In this document: piece after piece, positions 40,487 through 43,776 of the stretch | Numbering within the stretch: position 1 is the first letter of the stretch | Layout of the letters: every line of letters starts with the position of its first letter | From: a virus | Direction: 5' to 3' (one strand) | IMG/VR virus record: IMGVR_UViG_3300029309_004266 | Span: 1 to 43,776 of that record | Length of the DNA stretch: 43,776 nt | Made by a program: the position numbers and the translations under genes | Notes under the pieces: model-generated | Databases searched by the model: none | What the model was told of the DNA's origin: nothing | The model's input: only the letters and a program-made list of their open reading frames with translations

Positions 40487-40492
40487 CTCTAG

Positions 40493-41332
40493 TTAAATTT
40501 CTGCCCAAGCTTTAGTATTGATTGCTTTTGCAATTTTTTGTTCTCTGTCTCTGGTTACGCTGACAGGTGATTTATGTTCTGTTGTATGTGTAGCCCAATG
40601 AGTCATACAATTATATAATGCCCATTTATTTGAACCAAGGTCTTTTATTTCTGTTTTTAATTGTCCCATCAATTTTTCAAGCTGTTTTGAATTGTACTTT
40701 TCTTCGCTTGATTTTGTTTGGTGATTGATAAGATATTTTTTGAAAAAGTTTTCTGCCTTTTTTGCAGTTATCTTTTGTTTCATCCAGCCCTGCCAAAGTT
40801 CTTTTTGTCCGTGGAATATTTCAAGACCGTTAGAGATTTTTTCTGCTGCACCTTCTACACTTACCTGTGATGTATGACGCATCCAAACTTTTGAAATAGA
40901 GTCTGGTGTTGTACAGCCGTTGAGGCACCATAATCTCATTGCATCTGCAACTGTTTGATATGCATATGTACCATCATAAGAATTCCAAACACGAATACGA
41001 TATTTGCAATAATCACCAACAGCAGGTTCTGCAACCAAATCGTTGAATAAAACTTCTATTTGTAATTTTCTGCCATCATCTAGTGATTTAACATCAAACC
41101 CAAAATCTTGTGAGATGTTTGTTTGTTTAATGCTGTCATATGTAGCATTTACAACATCATCATGTGATAGCATTTTATAGCTGTTACGATGAACATGAAG
41201 TGGTATTCCAGTATCTTCTCGAACAAGTACCTTCCAACCTTCAATCGGTGTATCAGAACCTTTTGCTGTAAGTGGAACTTCGTTTACTTTAAAATTCCAG
41301 TCTGTTTCGTTTATGTTAGTAAAATCAAGCAT
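40493..41332 (-). CDS. DUF932-family protein
   Basis: 279 aa. Family-typical parts include WNFKVNEVPL, WKVLVREDTGIPLHVHRNSY, YKMLSHDDVV, and the beta core CKYRIRVWNSYDGTYAYQT followed by RLWCLNGC. The C-terminal half is helical (FFKKYLINHQTKSSEEKY). DUF932 proteins occur widely in phages and plasmids as early or conjugation-linked genes without a proved function. It is transcribed from promoter P4, divergent from the early genes at 41504 onward, and ends in its own terminator. Confidence 0.87.
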   Translation of the reverse strand: MLDFTNINETDWNFKVNEVPLTAKGSDTPIEGWKVLVREDTGIPLHVHRNSYKMLSHDDVVNATYDSIKQTNISQDFGFDVKSLDDGRKLQIEVLFNDLVAEPAVGDYCKYRIRVWNSYDGTYAYQTVADAMRLWCLNGCTTPDSISKVWMRHTSQVSVEGAAEKISNGLEIFHGQKELWQGWMKQKITAKKAENFFKKYLINHQTKSSEEKYNSKQLEKLMGQLKTEIKDLGSNKWALYNCMTHWATHTTEHKSPVSVTRDREQKIAKAINTKAWAEI

Positions 41333-41366
41333 TTATGAACCTCCGTTTATGTTGATTTGTAAGTAG

Positions 41367-41394
41367 AAACTATCACAAACCTAGCTACTGTCAA
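41367..41394 (-). promoter_or_regulatory. early promoter P4 (DUF932 gene)
   Basis: On the minus strand: TTGACA (complement of 41389-41394), 16 nt, TAGTTT (complement of 41367-41372) with TGA before it. TGTAAAT is upstream and a GGAGGTTC leader lies before the ATG at 41332. It lies back to back with P5, only 34 nt between the two -35 boxes. Confidence 0.75.
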
Positions 41395-41428
41395 TAATTA
41401 ATTTACAAAATTTTATGTAAATATTGTA

Positions 41429-41457
41429 TTGACATATAATAATGTATGTGATAGTAT
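41429..41457 (+). promoter_or_regulatory. early promoter P5
   Basis: TTGACA (41429-41434), 17 nt, TAGTAT (41452-41457) with TGA before the -10. TGTAAATATTGTA lies directly upstream and GAGGTTC at 41495-41501 before the ATG at 41504. It drives the three-gene group 41504-42591. Confidence 0.8.
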
Positions 41458-41461
41458 TAAA

Positions 41462-41483
41462 TTGTCTAAAATGATTTAGACAA
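41462..41483 (+). promoter_or_regulatory. inverted repeat at the P5 start site, putative operator
   Basis: TTGTCTAAA (41462-41470), ATGA, TTTAGACAA (41475-41483) is a perfect 9-bp dyad placed at the expected transcription start of P5. GATAGT (41450-41455) and ACTATC (41485-41490) flank it as a second, slightly off-centre pair. A repressor bound here would block P5. The candidate regulators are the small helix-turn-helix and winged-helix proteins nearby. Confidence 0.65.
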
Positions 41484-41503
41484 AACTATCAAACGAGGTT
41501 CTA

Positions 41504-41749
41504 ATGAAAAACAAACCATATTTTACTCTAGATGATTTTACAGATGATCAGCTAGATAAATTAAAAACTAAAAATCCAAAATTAAATGAAATTATCAGGG
41601 AGGCAAATAAAAAGCCAAAACAATATAATTTTTCAAAAGAAGAAGTTCGTAAACACGCAATCAAGGTTTTGAATATAATTGCTCAACTTTCTTACTCTGA
41701 AAGAATGAGGGTTTTAGATCATGCGAGGAAAATGAACGATGTTAACTAA
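41504..41749 (+). CDS. small early hypothetical protein
   Basis: 81 aa, strongly charged and helical. It opens with YFTLDDFTDDQLDKLKTKNP, then ends AQLSYSERMRVLDHARKM. First gene after promoter P5, with the GAGGTTC leader. Position right behind an operator suggests an early regulatory or host-takeover protein. The family was not recognised. It overlaps the next gene by 11 nt. Confidence 0.65.
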   Translation: MKNKPYFTLDDFTDDQLDKLKTKNPKLNEIIREANKKPKQYNFSKEEVRKHAIKVLNIIAQLSYSERMRVLDHARKMNDVN

Positions 41750-42269
41750 ACAAGTAAATCCAAAAGGTGGCAAGCTTAGGCTTGTCACTGACATGCCAAC
41801 CGAAGAAAGGTTAGAGCAGCAAGCCCAAGAATTGAAGAATGATTTGCCAGAAGCATATGCAAATCGAACTTTAAAAGAAATGAAAATTCATTTGCTGAAA
41901 GAGTACCTTCAAGAGACTTGGAAAAATGATATTTACATTATCATGGTCTATCGCAGAGAGGCGGCAGACGATTTGGTACATAATCCAGAATTTAAAGGTA
42001 AATGTACTTGGTTATCTATTCGACGCAAAGACAGAAGACCTGTGAATAATTGGCAAGATATGCAAACAATTAAGAACAGGCTTTGTGGCACAGAATGTGA
42101 TGCAATACAAATTTTTCCAAAAGAAAGTAAAATGGTCAATACGGCTAATCAGTATCATTTAATTGTGATGCCAGAAGAAGCAAACATACCTTTCGGTTGG
42201 CAAACAAGATTTGTTAAAAAAGAAAATTACACAGGTACTGGAGTACAAAATTTCAAAGGAGACGAATAA
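41739..42269 (+). CDS. conserved phage early protein (DUF7694-like)
   Basis: 176 aa. The second half has WLSIRRKDRRPVNNWQDMQ, IKNRLCGTECDAIQIFP and MVNTANQYHLIVMP, then IPFGWQ, a pattern recurring in many phage hypothetical proteins of the DUF7694 type. The N-terminal third is helical and acidic. No enzymatic motif is evident. It is part of the P5 group, between a small charged protein and a winged-helix protein. Confidence 0.75.
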   Translation: MLTKQVNPKGGKLRLVTDMPTEERLEQQAQELKNDLPEAYANRTLKEMKIHLLKEYLQETWKNDIYIIMVYRREAADDLVHNPEFKGKCTWLSIRRKDRRPVNNWQDMQTIKNRLCGTECDAIQIFPKESKMVNTANQYHLIVMPEEANIPFGWQTRFVKKENYTGTGVQNFKGDE

Positions 42270-42270
42270 A

Positions 42271-42591
42271 ATGAATAATAATAAAATGATTTATAACAGT
42301 GGTTATTTTAGAGACACAGGTATCGGTTATCAAAAGACAGATACAAGCAAGAGGGCTGCGCAAAGCAGCCCTAACCATAAATTAACAATACGAGATCGTG
42401 TTTTTGAATTATTACAAAAAGCTGGTGTTGCATTAACAACAGAAGAAATAGCAGATTTTCTAAATTGCCCATACGCAAGTGTTCAACCTCGACTGAGTGA
42501 ACTGCAGAACAGCGGTAAGGTTATTGACAGTGGTTACAGAGGTAAAACCAAATGGGGAAAATCTTGTATCAAATGGAAAGTTAAAAATTAA
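42271..42591 (+). CDS. winged-helix DNA-binding protein
   Basis: 106 aa from ATG 42271, with GGAG nine nt upstream; longer readings overlap the previous gene. Residues about 38-95 make a winged helix: DRVFELLQKAGVALTTEEIA, NCPYASVQPRLSELQNSG, then the wing KVIDSGYRGKTKWGKS. The first 35 residues are Asn/Lys-rich and disordered. It is a natural candidate to bind the dyads at 41462 or 5716-5782, but there is no direct evidence of the target. Confidence 0.72.
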   Translation: MNNNKMIYNSGYFRDTGIGYQKTDTSKRAAQSSPNHKLTIRDRVFELLQKAGVALTTEEIADFLNCPYASVQPRLSELQNSGKVIDSGYRGKTKWGKSCIKWKVKN

Positions 42592-42614
42592 TTAAAATAA
42601 ATGTAAATATTATA

Positions 42615-42643
42615 TTGACAACTATGTGCAAATATATTAGTCT
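42615..42643 (+). promoter_or_regulatory. early promoter P6
   Basis: TTGACA (42615-42620), 17 nt, TAGTCT (42638-42643), preceded by TGTAAATATTATA and followed by GAGGTTC at 42659-42665 before the ATG at 42669. Sixth member of the family, without the TG extension. Confidence 0.75.
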
Positions 42644-42668
42644 GTATATATAGAAAGAGAGGTTCACA

Positions 42669-42890
42669 ATGGAAATTAAAATTCACAGCAATCAAATCTG
42701 GCTTTCCGATCCGTCAAAAGCACATGGATACGATGTTGAAGTTGGCACAGATCAATCAAATGGTGACACAGTTTTTGTTGGTGTAGACGCAACAAATAGA
42801 ACACAAGCCGCTTCTTTGGCTAAAAGGTTTGCTTTCAAATGGATTTGTGGAACAGGACATTACGTAGCATCAGTAAACATGACATCATAA
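42669..42890 (+). CDS. small early hypothetical protein
   Basis: 73 aa. Compact alpha/beta sequence with YDVEVGTDQSNGDTVFVGVD, NRTQAASLAKRFAFKWICG and a final GHYVASVNM. Not recognised. It has its own promoter P6 and is followed at once by a GC-rich hairpin, so it may be expressed as a single-gene transcript at high level. Confidence 0.62.
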   Translation: MEIKIHSNQIWLSDPSKAHGYDVEVGTDQSNGDTVFVGVDATNRTQAASLAKRFAFKWICGTGHYVASVNMTS

Positions 42891-42895
42891 CAACA

Positions 42896-42920
42896 GGGGG
42901 CAACAGCCCCCTCCTAATTT
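42896..42920 (+). terminator. hairpin terminator after the 73-aa gene
   Basis: GGGGGC (42896-42901), AACA, GCCCCC (42906-42911), followed by TCCTAATTTT. The T-tract is interrupted, so termination may be partial, allowing read-through to 42933. The stem is identical in sequence to that at 40471-40486. Confidence 0.65.
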
Positions 42921-42932
42921 TAAGAGGTTCAC

Positions 42933-43166
42933 ATGGCATATATTCATCATAATCAATTTATGAATGTAGAAGTAAAAGGTAAAACATTTGATATTGTTGT
43001 AGAAGGTACCTTTGATACGATTACATCTGAAACAAATATAACAGATGTATATTTAAACGACAGTCGGGGAGACGAGAAGGGAGGTTTTAAAATACCAGAC
43101 AGAATAATGAAATTTCTTAATCTACGATACAATGATTTTGAAGATTTTAAAGACAGTATTAACTAG
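42933..43166 (+). CDS. small early hypothetical protein
   Basis: 77 aa, acidic, beta-rich N-terminus (YIHHNQFMNVEVKGKTFDIV) and a helical end (IPDRIMKFLNLRYNDFEDF). AGAGGTTC stands three bases before its ATG, the seventh occurrence of that leader, though no promoter of the TTGACA family lies ahead of it. Not recognised. Confidence 0.6.
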   Translation: MAYIHHNQFMNVEVKGKTFDIVVEGTFDTITSETNITDVYLNDSRGDEKGGFKIPDRIMKFLNLRYNDFEDFKDSIN

Positions 43167-43182
43167 CGGGGAAAAATAATAA

Positions 43183-43392
43183 ATGAAATGGAATGACCTG
43201 ATACGAAAACAAAAAGAAGAACGAAAGGCACTGATCTTTGACCAAATTGAGAAAGGCCATAGTCAATCAGAGGCTGCTCGTATTCTTGGAATGCATCGTC
43301 AACAGATTTATCAATTTTGTAAAATACACAATATTAATTTTATTGGCGAACAGCAAAAATTTCGGAAAGGTAAAAAAAAGAAAAGGGCATAA
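43183..43392 (+). CDS. small helix-turn-helix protein
   Basis: 69 aa. A resolvase/FIS-like helix-turn-helix fills residues about 15-50 (FDQIEKGHSQSEAARILGMH, then RQQIYQFCKIHNINF), followed by a very basic tail (KFRKGKKKKRA). It resembles the helical part of the 130-aa protein at 1159-1551. It precedes the 459-aa gene by three nt. DNA binding is likely. The target is unknown. Confidence 0.7.
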   Translation: MKWNDLIRKQKEERKALIFDQIEKGHSQSEAARILGMHRQQIYQFCKIHNINFIGEQQKFRKGKKKKRA

Positions 43393-43395
43393 GTA

Positions 43396-43776
43396 ATGGT
43401 GAAAAAAAATAAATTACCAGTTCAATTAAACAGTCAACAATCAAACAATTTCAGTGAAATTAAAATTGGCAATAGACAAGACATAGTTCAACAGGTTAAA
43501 TCACAATTTTCAAAAGACGAACAATCAATATTTGATGATTATTTTTATCGCGATAAAGATAATGAAAAATGGGATAAACCATTTGGTTGGGGACAAACAG
43601 CAGGAATAGCGCACGATGGTACAGATAATTTGGTCGTAAGACCAGAACAAGAAAGTTATCTTTACAATACTTTCCTTGCAGCACTGGCAAATCCAAAGAA
43701 GGCTTTTTTTATTGATTTTGCATTTGCACAACCTGACGAAAAGAAACGCCTTGATTATGATTTCAAACTCATGCGC
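43396..43776 (+). CDS. 5' part of the 459-aa unknown protein (continues at position 1)
   Basis: ATG at 43396, three nt after the previous stop (no strong ribosome site; translational coupling is likely). 127 codons lie in the window. The new N-terminal sequence begins VKKNKLPVQLNSQQSNN, with FSKDEQSIFDDYFYRDKDNE and KPFGWGQTAGIAHDGTDN before the part also seen from position 1. The joined gene is 459 codons plus stop. The first 40 residues look disordered. Function unknown. Confidence 0.8.
   Translation, partial: MVKKNKLPVQLNSQQSNNFSEIKIGNRQDIVQQVKSQFSKDEQSIFDDYFYRDKDNEKWDKPFGWGQTAGIAHDGTDNLVVRPEQESYLYNTFLAALANPKKAFFIDFAFAQPDEKKRLDYDFKLMR
43586..43776. repeat. terminal direct repeat, right copy (assembly overlap)
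   Basis: Identical to 1-191 except for T at 43677 (C at 92). It shows that the assembly closes on itself and that at least two sequence variants were present in the source material, or that a read error occurred there. Confidence 0.9.

Noticed and set aside
1-43776. Integrase, repressor, attachment site, tRNA genes, insertion sequences, CRISPR arrays
   Set aside because: I looked for serine and tyrosine recombinase motifs, cloverleaf arms, terminal inverted repeats with transposase genes and regularly spaced repeats, and saw none.

Overview
This window is an essentially complete, AT-rich genome of a tailed double-stranded DNA phage with a long non-contractile tail (siphovirus layout), about 43.6 kb. 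The last 191 bases (43586-43776) repeat the first 191 (1-191) with one synonymous difference, and one gene runs across the joint in frame. The contig is therefore a circular or circularly permuted assembly opened inside a gene. No integrase, repressor/Cro pair, tRNA, DNA polymerase or CRISPR array was seen, so a virulent phage that relies on the host replisome is the simplest reading. AT-rich codon use, gene-transfer-agent-like tail and holin proteins, LamG-type fibres and cupredoxin-like virion domains suggest a marine phage, probably of an alphaproteobacterium. That host guess is inference.

Layout. (1) 41333-43776 joined to 1-3198, mostly plus strand: small early genes, two helix-turn-helix proteins on either side of a 459-aa unknown, a RusA resolvase and a eukaryotic-type phosphomannomutase. 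(2) 3168-5600, minus strand: recombination operon with Gp157, ERF annealing protein, SSB, a DUF1367/NinB-like protein and a Ref/HNH-like nuclease. (3) 5601-5821: divergent control region with an early-type promoter and palindromes. (4) 5822-7011, plus: replication initiator and partner, closed by a terminator. (5) 7133-9852, plus: FkbM methyltransferase, ParB-like protein, TAGT-family DNA-base glycosyltransferase and HxGH nucleotidyltransferase, a candidate DNA hypermodification cassette. (6) 10501-25246, plus: terminase, portal, MuF, protease, capsid, connectors, tail tube, frameshifted tail chaperone, tape measure and tail tip proteins. (7) 25243-36997, plus: central fibre and host-recognition proteins. 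(8) 36999-40228, plus: membrane proteins, holin, nuclease and endolysin. (9) 40179-41332, minus: a small exported protein and a DUF932 protein.

Two minus-strand cassettes (9826-10349 and 14392-15213) sit inside the plus-strand late region. Their promoters match the early promoters: TTGACA, 16-17 nt, TAGTnT, preceded by TGTAAAT and followed by a GAGGTTC leader at the start codon. Six such promoters, three minus-strand early or antisense groups and the divergent pair at 41333-41503 appear to form one early regulon. The points most worth checking are the glycosyltransferase cassette with no visible base oxidase but with a phosphomannomutase elsewhere, the A AAA AAG frameshift site in the tail chaperone, the shared promoter family, the extended portal protein and the copper-ligand-like motifs in two virion proteins.
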